Positions 25,237 through 34,839 of a DNA stretch of 64,000 nt are shown here, piece after piece (the stretch's first letter is position 1; each line of letters starts with the position of its first letter). The notes below the pieces were generated by a model that was given only the letters and a program-made list of their open reading frames with translations, did not search any database and was not told the DNA's origin. Origin of the DNA: Lactobacillus sp. CBA3605 (GTDB lineage Bacteria; Bacillota; Bacilli; Lactobacillales; Lactobacillaceae); the NCBI RefSeq assembly GCF_002970915.1, contig NZ_CP027190.1, positions 992,001 to 1,056,000 on the forward strand, in the 5' to 3' direction. A program made the translations under genes and the position numbers.

Positions 25237-26241
25237 ATGACCACTTTAAACTTTGACGGTCAGACCGCCATTCCACAGCTGGCAAGTCAGCGCCAGCACC
25301 GAACTCATTACGCCCTCGGCACCAGTATTGACTTAACCCTCTTTGGTAAAGTGCCCAACCAAGCCCTAACCAATGCTTGTGCGTTAATCGACCAATATGA
25401 AGATCAGTTGACTATCAACCGTGCCTCATCCGAAGTCATCGCCATTAACCAAGCAGCGGGCAACCATCCGGTGCAAGTCAGTGCCGCGACTTACACTTTG
25501 GTTAAGCACGCTATTCAGCTCAGCCAACAACACTTTGGCTTTAATGCCTTGATTGGCCCGTTAGTTAAGCTCTGGGAGATTGGCTTTACCGATGCGCATG
25601 TCCCGACGCCAGCAGCAATCAAGGCCCAACTTGCTTTGGTCGACCCGATCCAAGCCACTTATGATGACCAAGCTTATAGTATCTATCTCCATCAACCCGG
25701 GATGCAACTTGATTTAGGGGGGATTGCTAAAGGCTATATCGCTGATCGGATTCAAGACTATTGGCAAGCTTTAGGCCAGCGAGCTGGAATGATTAATTTA
25801 GGCGGCAATCTTTTGATGGTTGGTGACTCACCATTACACGCTGATGGGCAATGGCGAGTTGGCATTCAAAATCCGTTAACGCCACGTGGCAATGCAATCG
25901 CCAGTGTCACGATTGGCCCCTGCTCAGCAGTAACCAGTGGAATTTACGAACGACATTTAGAAGTGGATGGCCACTCCTACCATCATATTTTAGACGCCAA
26001 GACCGGCTATCCTCGTGAAAACAACTTACTGAGTGTCACGGTTTTTTCAAAAGCTTCCATTGATGGTGAGATTGAAACAACCCGCTTATTTTTCGCCGGT
26101 CAACCATCCCCTGATTGGGGCGTGGCCCGTGACGATCTCTATGGCGCCATTTTTGTCACTAAAGATCGCCAGCTTCAGATTGTGGGCCTAGCCCCTGAAA
26201 CAGTGACATTATTAGATGAGACGTTTACCATTATGCCTTAA
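25237..26241 (+). CDS. apbE: FAD:protein FMN transferase, ApbE family
   Basis: A 334-residue flavin transferase that attaches FMN covalently to Thr/Ser of target proteins. ApbE signatures are visible: LGTSIDLTLFG near the N-terminus, DLGGIAKGYIADRI, NLGGNLLMVG, SGIYERHLEVDG and HHILDAKTGYPREN. There is no lipobox or signal peptide, so it should act in the cytoplasm. In lactic acid bacteria ApbE serves flavin-based redox proteins, including extracellular electron transfer components; none of those is seen nearby. Co-transcribed with the deformylase-like gene. Confidence 0.9.
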   Translation: MTTLNFDGQTAIPQLASQRQHRTHYALGTSIDLTLFGKVPNQALTNACALIDQYEDQLTINRASSEVIAINQAAGNHPVQVSAATYTLVKHAIQLSQQHFGFNALIGPLVKLWEIGFTDAHVPTPAAIKAQLALVDPIQATYDDQAYSIYLHQPGMQLDLGGIAKGYIADRIQDYWQALGQRAGMINLGGNLLMVGDSPLHADGQWRVGIQNPLTPRGNAIASVTIGPCSAVTSGIYERHLEVDGHSYHHILDAKTGYPRENNLLSVTVFSKASIDGEIETTRLFFAGQPSPDWGVARDDLYGAIFVTKDRQLQIVGLAPETVTLLDETFTIMP

Positions 26242-26253
26242 CTGTACCAACTC

Positions 26254-26286
26254 AAAAACCAACCATGACTTCTGGTTGGTTTTTTG
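26254..26286. terminator. Terminator after apbE, copy 1 of an identical 33-bp pair
   Basis: AAAACCAACC and GGTTGGTTTT form the stem around ATGACTTCT, with a T tract. The same 33 bases recur at 27662-27694. Confidence 0.85.
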
Positions 26287-26316
26287 GTATCTAACAGCTT
26301 ATTTTTATTTCATTTT

Positions 26317-27496
26317 TTAATTAGCCCTAACGAATCTATTGCCAAATATAATTCCAAACAATGCAATCGTGATAATTAACAAGCCGCAAACAACAAACAC
26401 TTCAGCTGGAGAAAGCCCATTTGCAATAACCGGAGAAACCACAATACCGGCTAATTGAGCAACTGAATTCACCATTAAGGTTAGCCCGGATAGTCTACTC
26501 GACTGCGACTTAGTCACTAACTTTTGTCGGCGAATTTCCGCTGACATGATTATTCCGGGCGCCAGTAATCCTGCCAAAGTAACAATAATAAGTAGTTCAG
26601 CAATAGTTGTGATGAAGACTACCATACAGAGTAACAGTCCGAAAATAAACATACTGATTTAAGGTCAACAAATTCACTTTATTAATCAGTCTAAGCACTA
26701 TTAATGACCCAATCGTCCCACCAATCCCCATTAGCGCAACAAAAACTGCTTGGATGTATGACTTATTGGTAAACGTTCTTATCAAAATTCCGGAACTAGT
26801 ATCGATAGCGTTTAGAGAGAACAAAAACGTAAAGACTATCATAAAAATATATAGCAGTTCGCCTTGGCTAAAAATTAGCTTAACGACCTCGAATCGATTA
26901 AGTGATTTTTTATTTTCGGCCTTCGCCTGATGACGAGTTGTGGCTTCTTTCACCCGCAGTAACACCACCGACCCCACAAATAGGACAGTTGCAACTAAAA
27001 ACAGATTTTTATTTGTTGTAAAGAAAGAAATACCGGCCGCTATTGATGGTCCGAGTATTTTTATAATATCCTCTAGCATGTAATAAATTCCTAATATATC
27101 AAAACCATCATCATTATCAGATAAATTTCGAATGACACCAATCATGCCAGGCTCTTCAGCTGACAGCACGGCATTTAACACAAACACTAAAATAATCATC
27201 TGAATGGTACCCTGACTAAAGTAACAAATGAAGGCAACCACAGCTGCAAACAGTCTGCCTATTTTCACAACTAGGACCCGACTCTTCACCCGATCCAAAT
27301 ACGTCCCTAAAAAACTTGGTAGTATAATTCTGGGCAAAAGTGCCGCACAGTATAATGCAGAAACGCCGGTAATAGTTGCATTATACTTAAATATGATGAT
27401 CATCTGAATGCCTAAGGTGACGCACCACGTTGCAACGCCACTAAATAGTTGCGATATAACAATTTGCATGACATTACGATTTTTAAATAGTGTCAT
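26317..27496 (-). pseudogene. MFS transporter, frameshifted
   Basis: Two overlapping frames encode parts of one major facilitator transporter of about 390 residues. Frame one (27496 to about 26655) starts MTLFKNRNVMQIV and gives the first eight or nine helices; frame two (to 26317) continues with MFIFGLLLCMVVF and ends in FGNRFVRAN. A single-base shift near 26650-26656, at CAGTATG, separates them; removing one base restores a continuous protein. The segment is more AT-rich than its neighbours and is bracketed by identical terminators. It resembles a drug or macrolide-type MFS exporter. A sequencing error cannot be excluded. Confidence 0.75.
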
Positions 27497-27661
27497 TTTC
27501 CACCTACTTTGAAAGTATTATTGCCGCCAAAATCAGTTACCACAACCCACTTGATATTAAATTGAGGGACCGCTTTGAATTCTCCACCGCCAACCAATTA
27601 AATTATATCACGATTAGAATAATTAAAAAGCGGTTAATTTTCGGCTAGTGTTAAACTAATA

Positions 27662-27694
27662 AAAAACCAACCATGACTTCTGGTTGGTTTTTTG
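27662..27694. terminator. Terminator after lepA2, copy 2 of an identical 33-bp pair
   Basis: Identical over 33 bases to the terminator at 26254-26286, 12 bases beyond the LepA2 stop. Confidence 0.85.
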
Positions 27695-27706
27695 ACTATA
27701 TTGAAT

Positions 27707-29503
27707 TTATAACGATAAATCTAAAATTGCATTAAAGACATCCTGTGACAAAACAAGATCACTATGTGCGGCCTGTCGCTTATTCACACTTTGACGACGC
27801 AATAGTGCTTGTTTCTTCGACGTGCTCCGTTTTTCACCATTCGCAGCAGCGTTCTTCCGTAGCGGCGGAATATTAACCCGGGCTAACGGCTTGCCTTCAA
27901 CGACCGCCTGAGCCGGCATCGGGTAAAGTTTCCGCGGAACAGTGAATTTGAGTTTTTCGACTAACTTCTGTGTCATCACGGGTGCATCTTCACGGTGCAC
28001 GACGAAAGATAACGCATCGACTTTGGCGTAATTGATATGCACTTCAACTTTGACCACATCCGCTAAGTCATACCCATCAAAAGTCGTTGTCAACGTGGCA
28101 TAGCCATGCGTAATCGACTTAAGACTATTGAAGAAGTCATAAGCAATTTCCGAAACTGGAATCCGATAATGTAATTCAACCAAATCACCTTGATTTTGCA
28201 TGGTTAATAACTGACCTTTATGTGAATCACCTAACTTCATCACCGCCCCGACTGTCGCAGTTGGCGTAGTAATCGTCGCTTTGGCAAAGGGTTCTTCGAC
28301 CATTTCAATTTGTGCAAAATCAGGAAAATTAATCGGGTTATTCACGATCATCGGCTGTTCGGTCTGCTTTAAGTGCACCCGATAAGTCACATTAGGCGCC
28401 GTTGTTAATACGGCTAAGCCATACTCATCTTGCAAGCGTTCCCGAATGATTTGCAAATGAAAAATTCCGAGAAAGCCGCACCGAAAGCCCTGTCCGAGTG
28501 CTTCCGACGTTTCAGCTTGATAATGAAACGACGAATCATTTAACGCTAGCTTTTCAATGGCTAACTGCAATTCTCGATATTGTTGGTCTTTCGGATAAAA
28601 ACCAGCAAATACCATGGATTCGGCCGGCTCATAACCTGGATAGGGCGTCGTTGTCGGGGTTGCCTGACTCGTTAAGGTATCCCCGACCCGCAATAATTGC
28701 GGATCTTTTAGCCCTGTAACCACATATCCCACTTCACCTACCGTTAACGCTTTAGTCGCCGTCATTCCGGGTGTAAACGTGCCAACTTCTTTATTGGTTA
28801 ACTTAGTTTGTTTCGCCATCAATAAATTATCAGTAGCCGCTTTTAACGTGCCATCCGCTACGCGCACATAGGCAATGATGCCTTTGAACGAATCATACAG
28901 TGAATCGAAAACCAAGGCTTTTAACGGGGCCGTGGCCGAGCCACTAGGCGCTGGAAAGACAGTTTTGATAGCATCCAAAACTTCTGGCACACCCTGACCC
29001 GTCTTGGCCGAAATCCTTAACGGCTCGACCGTCGCAAACTGAGGGTCTAACTGGCGAATCTGAGCAATCGTCCCATCTACATCCGCAGCGGCACTATCAA
29101 TTTTATTAATCACCGGCAAGATAACTAAGCCATTTTGCTTAGCCAAGCGGAAGTTAGCCACTGTTTGGGCTTGCACCCCCTGAGTCGCATCAACCAATAA
29201 GATAGCCCCATCACTGGCCGCCAAACTTTTAGAGACTTCGTATGAAAAATCAACGTGTCCCGGTGTATCAATTAAATTATATTCATATTCCTGACCATCG
29301 TTGGCCGTATAGAAATTCCGCACAGTGCGTGATTTCACGGTTACCCCATGGGCTTGCTCAACGGCCATATCATCTAACAATTGTGCCTGACTATCACGCT
29401 GACTAACCGTTTGGGTTAACGCCATAATACGATCGGCCAAAGTCGATTTACCATGATCAATATGGGCAATAATGGCAAAGTTACGAATGTATTCTGCTTT
29501 CAA
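27707..29503 (-). CDS. lepA2: LepA/EF-4-like translational GTPase, second paralogue
   Basis: A 598-residue GTPase of the EF-4 family that binds ribosomes and may relieve stalling. G-domain motifs are clear: AHIDHGKSTLADR (G1), DTPGHVDF (G3), NKID (G4) and SAKTGQG (G5). The elongation-factor domain II, EF-G-like domains and the LepA C-terminal domain (FVVHREDAP, KLKFTVPRKLYPMPAQA) follow. Some positions differ from canonical LepA, for example VEQAHGVTVKS where LepA has ERERGITIK, and NGEKRSTSKKQ in the tail, so this is likely the divergent LepA2 type. A TTG at 29503 follows AAGGAAGG by 5 bases. Confidence 0.85.
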   Translation of the reverse strand: MKAEYIRNFAIIAHIDHGKSTLADRIMALTQTVSQRDSQAQLLDDMAVEQAHGVTVKSRTVRNFYTANDGQEYEYNLIDTPGHVDFSYEVSKSLAASDGAILLVDATQGVQAQTVANFRLAKQNGLVILPVINKIDSAAADVDGTIAQIRQLDPQFATVEPLRISAKTGQGVPEVLDAIKTVFPAPSGSATAPLKALVFDSLYDSFKGIIAYVRVADGTLKAATDNLLMAKQTKLTNKEVGTFTPGMTATKALTVGEVGYVVTGLKDPQLLRVGDTLTSQATPTTTPYPGYEPAESMVFAGFYPKDQQYRELQLAIEKLALNDSSFHYQAETSEALGQGFRCGFLGIFHLQIIRERLQDEYGLAVLTTAPNVTYRVHLKQTEQPMIVNNPINFPDFAQIEMVEEPFAKATITTPTATVGAVMKLGDSHKGQLLTMQNQGDLVELHYRIPVSEIAYDFFNSLKSITHGYATLTTTFDGYDLADVVKVEVHINYAKVDALSFVVHREDAPVMTQKLVEKLKFTVPRKLYPMPAQAVVEGKPLARVNIPPLRKNAAANGEKRSTSKKQALLRRQSVNKRQAAHSDLVLSQDVFNAILDLSL

Positions 29504-29548
29504 ATTAACCTTCCTTTTCAAAAGTCACCACTCATTAGTGACTGGATT

Positions 29549-30571
29549 CTACGCTTGCGTCTCAACCGGTGGTAATGTCGCTTCAATCCGGTCAATAATC
29601 GCCCGGACTTCATCAGTCGTTTGGGTTTGCATTAAATCATTACGCAATTCCGCAGCGTGTCGCATACCGCGCACATAAATTTTGAAGAAACGTTGCAATG
29701 GTACAAAATGACCTTGCAACCCCATTGCCACAAATTGGTCATGTAAGTCCAACTGGTAGCGTAATAGCGCCAATAATTCATGGGCGGAATGCTGCCGTGG
29801 CTGAGATTCAAAGGCAAAGGGATTGGTAAAAATACCGCGACCAATCATGACCCCATCTACACCCGGATGCTGTTGGGCCAAAGTTAGACCAGCTTGATAA
29901 TCAGCAATATCGCCATTAATTTGTAACAACGTCGCTGGCGCCAAGGTATCTCGCATCTGAATCAAATTATCAATTAATTCATAATGGGCCGGGACCTTAC
30001 TCATCTCTTCGCGTGTCCGTACATGCACCGTTAAGACCGGTACTTGTTGTTTTAATAGAAAGGGAATCCAAGTCTCATATTCTGACAAGTCACTAAAACC
30101 CAGTCGTGTTTTCACACTCACCGGTAAATCTGCCTGCCGAGCACCTTCAATCACGGCCTTGGCCGTATCAAAGTGACGAATGAGGTCACTGCCGCTATGA
30201 TTTTTAATCACGGCAATATCTGGACAGCCCATATTCAAGTCAATCGCTTGATACCCTTGCCGTTGGACTTCCTGGGCTGCATTAGCGAAATCACCGCCTG
30301 CATTACCCCAAAGTTGGACAATTGGTTTGGGCGTTTCGCTGGGATCTATATACAAGCGCCCTTGCGTCGTCGCCTTGGCTTTCGGATGGGTCATGCTCAA
30401 CGCATTCGTAAATTCGGTATAAAAGTTATCCGGTGCGGCGGCCCGCACGATGACCCGCCGGAAAACGGAACCCGTGACGGCCTCCATCGGGGCTAAACTA
30501 AAAAATGGTCGCGCTTCTTGTCGTGCTTTGGTGGCAATGCGCTGCCAGTACGCTGACTGCGTCACACCCAT
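29549..30571 (-). CDS. tRNA-dihydrouridine synthase
   Basis: An FMN-dependent TIM-barrel enzyme of about 341 residues that reduces uridine to dihydrouridine in tRNA. Family motifs include FSLAPMEAVTGSVFRR, the catalytic cysteine in DLNMGCPD, and VKTRLGF. A helical C-terminal domain follows. Starts compete: ATG at 30571 is only 3 bases from GGAG, whereas GTG at 30565 is 9 bases away and may be used. It lies 45 bases before lepA2 in the same direction. Which uridine is modified cannot be told from sequence. Confidence 0.9.
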   Translation of the reverse strand: MGVTQSAYWQRIATKARQEARPFFSLAPMEAVTGSVFRRVIVRAAAPDNFYTEFTNALSMTHPKAKATTQGRLYIDPSETPKPIVQLWGNAGGDFANAAQEVQRQGYQAIDLNMGCPDIAVIKNHSGSDLIRHFDTAKAVIEGARQADLPVSVKTRLGFSDLSEYETWIPFLLKQQVPVLTVHVRTREEMSKVPAHYELIDNLIQMRDTLAPATLLQINGDIADYQAGLTLAQQHPGVDGVMIGRGIFTNPFAFESQPRQHSAHELLALLRYQLDLHDQFVAMGLQGHFVPLQRFFKIYVRGMRHAAELRNDLMQTQTTDEVRAIIDRIEATLPPVETQA

Positions 30572-30745
30572 CATCTCCAATCAATTCATTAATTTTACAA
30601 AATTAACTTAACTATAGCGATTTTTAGGGGGCCAACGCAAGTCTTAAGTTTAGTTTTAACGGTTAATTATGCCATAATCCGCAGACGAATCCGTCATCCG
30701 GTGTTAAACTAAATTAATAATACGCCATTGAAAGCGGTGACTAAA

Positions 30746-31642
30746 TTGACCATTAATGATATTCAGGCTTTTATCATGGTTTACGACTTGCGGCACATCT
30801 CAAACGCCGCCGTCGAAATGCATCTGTCACAGTCAGAACTGTCCAAACGGATGCAAGCCATTGAAAACGAATTAAACATCAAATTACTCGACACCTATAA
30901 TAAACGCCGCCTGCAAATCACGCCGGCTGGTGAGACCTTCTATCATCATGCCCTTAAAATGATTCGTGACTATGAGGCTATGATGCATGATCTCGCACCT
31001 AATCGACCCAATCAGACGAGTAAATTAACGATTGGTTCAATTCCTATTTCTGGGCAATACAACATTGCGCAACCCATCGCTGCATTTGGGACTAACCATC
31101 CAGAACTGACGCTGAAACTCGTGGAAGATGAAGGTAACCACGTCTTAGAACGGCTACTTGCTGGTGAATTACAGGCCGCCATCATTCGCGACACTCAGAC
31201 CAATGCTTTGCAACCGACCAAGTTCCAAAAACAACCGTTGCTAACTGATGAACTGAAACTCATTTTACCCATTGGGCATCGGCTCGCAACCCAACGGACG
31301 ATCCGAATGCGTGACTTAGTTAATGAACAATTAGCCACACTCCCACCGGGTTCCGGCGTCTATGAACCAATCATGTCGCTATTCGCACGCCAAGGTTTAA
31401 AGCCCAACATTTTCTTTGAGAGCACCCATATCGAAACACTTTTAGGGTTGTTGCCCAATACTGACAACGTAACGTTGCTCTTCAAGCAATCGGTTACGCC
31501 ATTTATGACTGATCAAGTCGTAATGCGGTCACTCGCCATTCCATACATCAGCCAACTGAACTTTGTTTATCCACAACGTGCTGGCAATGAACTAATGACG
31601 AACTTGATTGATTTTTTAGTTGCAAAACTGCAAAAAAAATAG
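30746..31642 (+). CDS. tanR: LysR family regulator, probable TanR (gallate/tannin control)
   Basis: A 298-residue LysR-type regulator with the N-terminal winged helix (ISNAAVEMHLSQSELSKRMQAIENEL) and an effector-binding domain. It neighbours gallate permease and decarboxylase genes, as TanR does in L. plantarum, where gallate activates tannase and decarboxylase expression. It is convergent with the permease gene. A TTG at 30746, 5 bases after GGTGA, is a better start than the TTG at 30728. A LysR-type palindrome upstream of lpdC is its probable target. The symbol rests on synteny and family. Confidence 0.78.
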   Translation: MTINDIQAFIMVYDLRHISNAAVEMHLSQSELSKRMQAIENELNIKLLDTYNKRRLQITPAGETFYHHALKMIRDYEAMMHDLAPNRPNQTSKLTIGSIPISGQYNIAQPIAAFGTNHPELTLKLVEDEGNHVLERLLAGELQAAIIRDTQTNALQPTKFQKQPLLTDELKLILPIGHRLATQRTIRMRDLVNEQLATLPPGSGVYEPIMSLFARQGLKPNIFFESTHIETLLGLLPNTDNVTLLFKQSVTPFMTDQVVMRSLAIPYISQLNFVYPQRAGNELMTNLIDFLVAKLQKK

Positions 31643-31686
31643 GTCGGCAACCAGTGATTACACTCACTACTTGCCGACCTATTTTT
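31633..31686. terminator. Bidirectional terminator between tanR and gacP
   Basis: AAATAGGTCGGCAA pairs with TTGCCGACCTATTT, with A and T tracts, directly between convergent stop codons. Confidence 0.88.
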
Positions 31687-33064
31687 AGGCTAAACCAACT
31701 AAATGGAACCAAAACATCTCAATCAATGCGACCACGAAGACAACTGCTGTCAACGGAATACCTAAGCGCATCACATCTTTTTGCGTGTAGCCCCCACCAG
31801 TATCGGGATCGCTACCCACTAAAATAGCTAGGTTATGGAAAGGTAAAATATAGTGCAAATTAGTTACTGAGAAAACTAATAACGAAATTGCTAACGGATC
31901 AATCCCCATATGGGCAGTGGCGGCAATAAATGCCGGAATCGTAATTCCCATCACGGCAATTACTGACCCCATAAACATATGGATAATCATTGCAAATAAC
32001 GTAATAACAATCGCTAATAAATAAATATTGTTTGGTAAATTACTTGGAATTAATGTTTTTGCAATCCAATTGTTCATCCCAGTAACAGCACCAACGTTAC
32101 CAATCGCAATTGCCGATGTTAAGAAAACCAATACATTGACGGGAACGCCCTCCCATGATTTGGCTGTCAAAATACCACCGATGACCGGTAAACTCATCAT
32201 TAAAGCCACAATTAAAGTCAACCAACCAACATCCAAACCAGTAATGCCACTTGTTAACCAAAGCGCAATCGCTACGACTAGCCATAAAATCGTCCGTACT
32301 TCTTTACCAGTCATACCGCCTAATTGTGATTGTTGCTGCTTCAAAGCTGCCACATCAATGTGGACTGGTTGCGATGGTTTGAATAAGAATAAGAAGACAA
32401 ACATCGTCAAAACAGCCGCAATAATCATTGGAACACCCATGTCAACAAAGTATGAAACGAAATTCACACTTTGACCGGATGCTTGAACTGCTAAGGGATT
32501 CAGTGACGTATCACCTGTATAAAAGACCCCGGACAATGGGCATGACGCCGCAAAGACGGCTAGGCCTAACTTGGCTAAATCCCGTTTGGGCATATGCGCC
32601 GTTTCCGCTACGACGGTAATAACGGACATGATCATGAAAGCCCGTGGCCATGGATGGGGAATTAACAAAGCTAAGATAAACGTCAAAACGAAGATAGAAA
32701 TGACAATCCCTTTCCAACTACGGACGAATTTAATAATAAAAGCATACGCAATCCGTTGACCTAATCCTGATTCATTAACTGCACCGGCAATCAGATAAGC
32801 CCCAATCACCAGCCACATGATGGACCCCGTCCACGCTGAAGAAAAGACTTGTTTGGGAGTGGCAACATTTGTTAAAATCAACGACATTAAGTAAATTCCA
32901 CCAACATAAGCTGGTTGCGCAATTTGCGTCGCCCACCAGACAACCGTCATTAAACTTAACGCTAAGTCCATTTGACCTTTAGCAGACAGCCCTGCGATTG
33001 GGAGTAAGTAGATAATGGCAAAGACGATAATGCCGCTAAAAAAACCAATCGATTTTTTGTTCAT
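31685..33064 (-). CDS. gacP: SLC13/DASS-type anion permease, probable gallate transporter
   Basis: A 459-residue permease with about eleven to twelve helices and two SLC13-like reentrant regions, including LAVFAASCPLSGVFYTGDTS and TNLHYILPFHNLAILVG. Synteny with gallate decarboxylase and a LysR regulator matches GacP of L. plantarum, proposed to import gallate. AAAGGAG precedes the ATG at 33064 by 11 bases; a GTG at 33094 is an upstream in-frame alternative without a site. A hairpin separates it from lpdC, so it may be transcribed at a lower level or from its own promoter. Substrate is inferred from context. Confidence 0.82.
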   Translation of the reverse strand: MNKKSIGFFSGIIVFAIIYLLPIAGLSAKGQMDLALSLMTVVWWATQIAQPAYVGGIYLMSLILTNVATPKQVFSSAWTGSIMWLVIGAYLIAGAVNESGLGQRIAYAFIIKFVRSWKGIVISIFVLTFILALLIPHPWPRAFMIMSVITVVAETAHMPKRDLAKLGLAVFAASCPLSGVFYTGDTSLNPLAVQASGQSVNFVSYFVDMGVPMIIAAVLTMFVFLFLFKPSQPVHIDVAALKQQQSQLGGMTGKEVRTILWLVVAIALWLTSGITGLDVGWLTLIVALMMSLPVIGGILTAKSWEGVPVNVLVFLTSAIAIGNVGAVTGMNNWIAKTLIPSNLPNNIYLLAIVITLFAMIIHMFMGSVIAVMGITIPAFIAATAHMGIDPLAISLLVFSVTNLHYILPFHNLAILVGSDPDTGGGYTQKDVMRLGIPLTAVVFVVALIEMFWFHLVGLA

Positions 33065-33096
33065 TAGAAATAAAACTCCTTTCAACTTGTTCACAG

Positions 33097-33142
33097 AAAA
33101 TCCGCCCTACCAGCATGATGATACTAGTTGGCAGGGCGGATT
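33097..33142 (-). terminator. Hairpin between lpdC and gacP
   Basis: AATCCGCCCT-g-CCA pairs with TGG-t-AGGGCGGATT, then TTTTC on the minus strand. A weak terminator or a processing/stability element within the operon. Confidence 0.55.
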
Positions 33143-33221
33143 CCCTTGTTAATAGCAATTTTTTAGTTATTCAAGTGCCTAACTGCGACCCCATTTGACG
33201 GTATGGGGCACAATTAAGGCC

Positions 33222-34694
33222 TTACTTTAAATACTTTTCCCAGTCATCAACTTCCATGAACTGTGCACGTTCAAATTGATCGCGCATATCGTATGGGACG
33301 GTCCCATCAATGACTAATTTTGAACTCATCCCACGGAACCGAATTGATTTCGGATCATATTGTGGGCGTTCTGATGGATCCAACGGATGATTACGCATAC
33401 CTGATAGAACCATCAAGTCTTGATCAGCTTGGAAACGCGTGTTCATCGTCCAAATCACATCATTCATGTCAAAGATATCCACATCTTCATCCACCAAGAT
33501 AACCGTCTTCAATTCCTTAAACGCTGAAAAAGCTAGCAAGGCAGCTTGCCGTTGAATCCCTTCATCAGCTTCATTATCTTTATGAATTTGCATGATACTC
33601 ATTAATTTACCGCCACCAGCTGGTGGATTGTAAACATTCGTCACTTTACCTGGAATTGCCCGGTCAACTAACTGTAAGATACTAGCTTCAGTAGGAATTC
33701 CAGCCATGCTAACGTGTTCTTCAGAGGGTCCAATAACACTTTGCATGATGGCATCCTTCCGGTGGGTAACTGCAGTGACTTTAATCACTTGCAAGGCCGG
33801 GTTCGCATCCCCATCATACCCAGGAAATTCAGGCATCGCCTTACCCGTATGGGTGTTGATATCTTCTTGAATCCGTTCATTAGGCATAATGTAGCCTTCT
33901 AACGTATATTCAGAACGGGCAATCGCCTTTTCGTCAACCGTGACACCATCAACTAGTTGGACGGCTTGCTTCCGAATGGCACCCGCAACACCTAATTCGT
34001 TATAACCAAATGGTGTGGTCGGTGGCTCGAAAGTTGCCCCAATGGTAACAGCTGGGTCTAACCCAATATTAATTGTAATTGGCATTGGCTGATTGGCTTG
34101 TTCGTATTCTGCTGCGAACGCCCCAATATGTCGACCACCAGGCATGATATAAATCCCTAATTTATCTTTATCTTCAAGAACCATCCGATGAATGGTTACG
34201 TCACTTTTGGACTTGTCCATACTTGACCCAAAGACCACCCCAACGGTGATATACGGCCCAGCATCTTGTGGCGTATTAGTTGGTGCAGCCACTAACTTTC
34301 GAATATCAAAGCCTGCATCCGTTGCTTTATAAACAACTTCATGCGCTGGTGCATCCGCTTCGGCTACCGTTACTGGCGCCACTGGATTAGACACCGCTTC
34401 ATTCAAATATTGACCAAGCGTCTTGTAATCATGATGGAACATTTTACCAACGCGGCGCCGACTAGCCATTAACCCCGTTAAAACTCGGGTATCTGGAAAG
34501 CCCTTCACGTTATTAAACATCATTGCTGGCCCTTCTTTAGTTGGTCGTTGGACGGTACCACCGGCACCAATATAACGATATACACCAGAAAGTTCAGCAT
34601 TCGGATCAACGGGAACATCGGTTTCATGATATTGTTCAGGATCGTCTTTAATCTCATCCAAGACACGACGTAAGTCCCATAATTCTGTTGCCAT
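33222..34694 (-). CDS. lpdC: Gallate decarboxylase, UbiD family catalytic subunit
   Basis: A 490-residue UbiD-like decarboxylase that uses prenylated FMN to convert gallate to pyrogallol and protocatechuate to catechol. Length and sequence closely fit LpdC of L. plantarum (WDLRRVLDEIKDDP, GVYRYIGAGGTVQRPT, GPYITVGVVFGSS, IYIMPGGRHIG). The UbiD-type catalytic region includes the GGRHIGAF and PNERIQEDI stretches with conserved Arg/Glu. The ATG at 34694 is 9 bases after AAAGGAG; an ATG at 34703 abuts it. The UbiX-like prenyltransferase LpdB and the tannase gene are absent from the window, so cofactor supply must come from elsewhere. Confidence 0.92.
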   Translation of the reverse strand: MATELWDLRRVLDEIKDDPEQYHETDVPVDPNAELSGVYRYIGAGGTVQRPTKEGPAMMFNNVKGFPDTRVLTGLMASRRRVGKMFHHDYKTLGQYLNEAVSNPVAPVTVAEADAPAHEVVYKATDAGFDIRKLVAAPTNTPQDAGPYITVGVVFGSSMDKSKSDVTIHRMVLEDKDKLGIYIMPGGRHIGAFAAEYEQANQPMPITINIGLDPAVTIGATFEPPTTPFGYNELGVAGAIRKQAVQLVDGVTVDEKAIARSEYTLEGYIMPNERIQEDINTHTGKAMPEFPGYDGDANPALQVIKVTAVTHRKDAIMQSVIGPSEEHVSMAGIPTEASILQLVDRAIPGKVTNVYNPPAGGGKLMSIMQIHKDNEADEGIQRQAALLAFSAFKELKTVILVDEDVDIFDMNDVIWTMNTRFQADQDLMVLSGMRNHPLDPSERPQYDPKSIRFRGMSSKLVIDGTVPYDMRDQFERAQFMEVDDWEKYLK

Positions 34695-34771
34695 AACTGT
34701 CATCTCCTTTAAAATTTACAGTTATATCATACGGCCGCCACTGCATCAGTATCAATTCGAAAACGGCCAGT

Positions 34772-34796
34772 GTATTATTCCGATGGCGAATAATAC
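34772..34796 (-). promoter_or_regulatory. LysR-type operator upstream of lpdC
   Basis: Perfect inverted repeat GTATTATTC-N7-GAATAATAC, about 80 bases upstream of lpdC, fits the T-N11-A LysR box. A promoter candidate follows on the minus strand (TTGATA, 18 bases, TATGAT). Likely bound by the nearby TanR-like protein. Confidence 0.75.
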
Positions 34797-34839
34797 AACT
34801 TGTCAGTTGAAATTCAAGCTGTTTTGCCTAAATCCGACG

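Noticed and set aside
32028..32474. Plus-strand ORF of 148 codons opposite gacP
   Set aside because: Antisense of helical membrane codons; no ribosome binding site or family.
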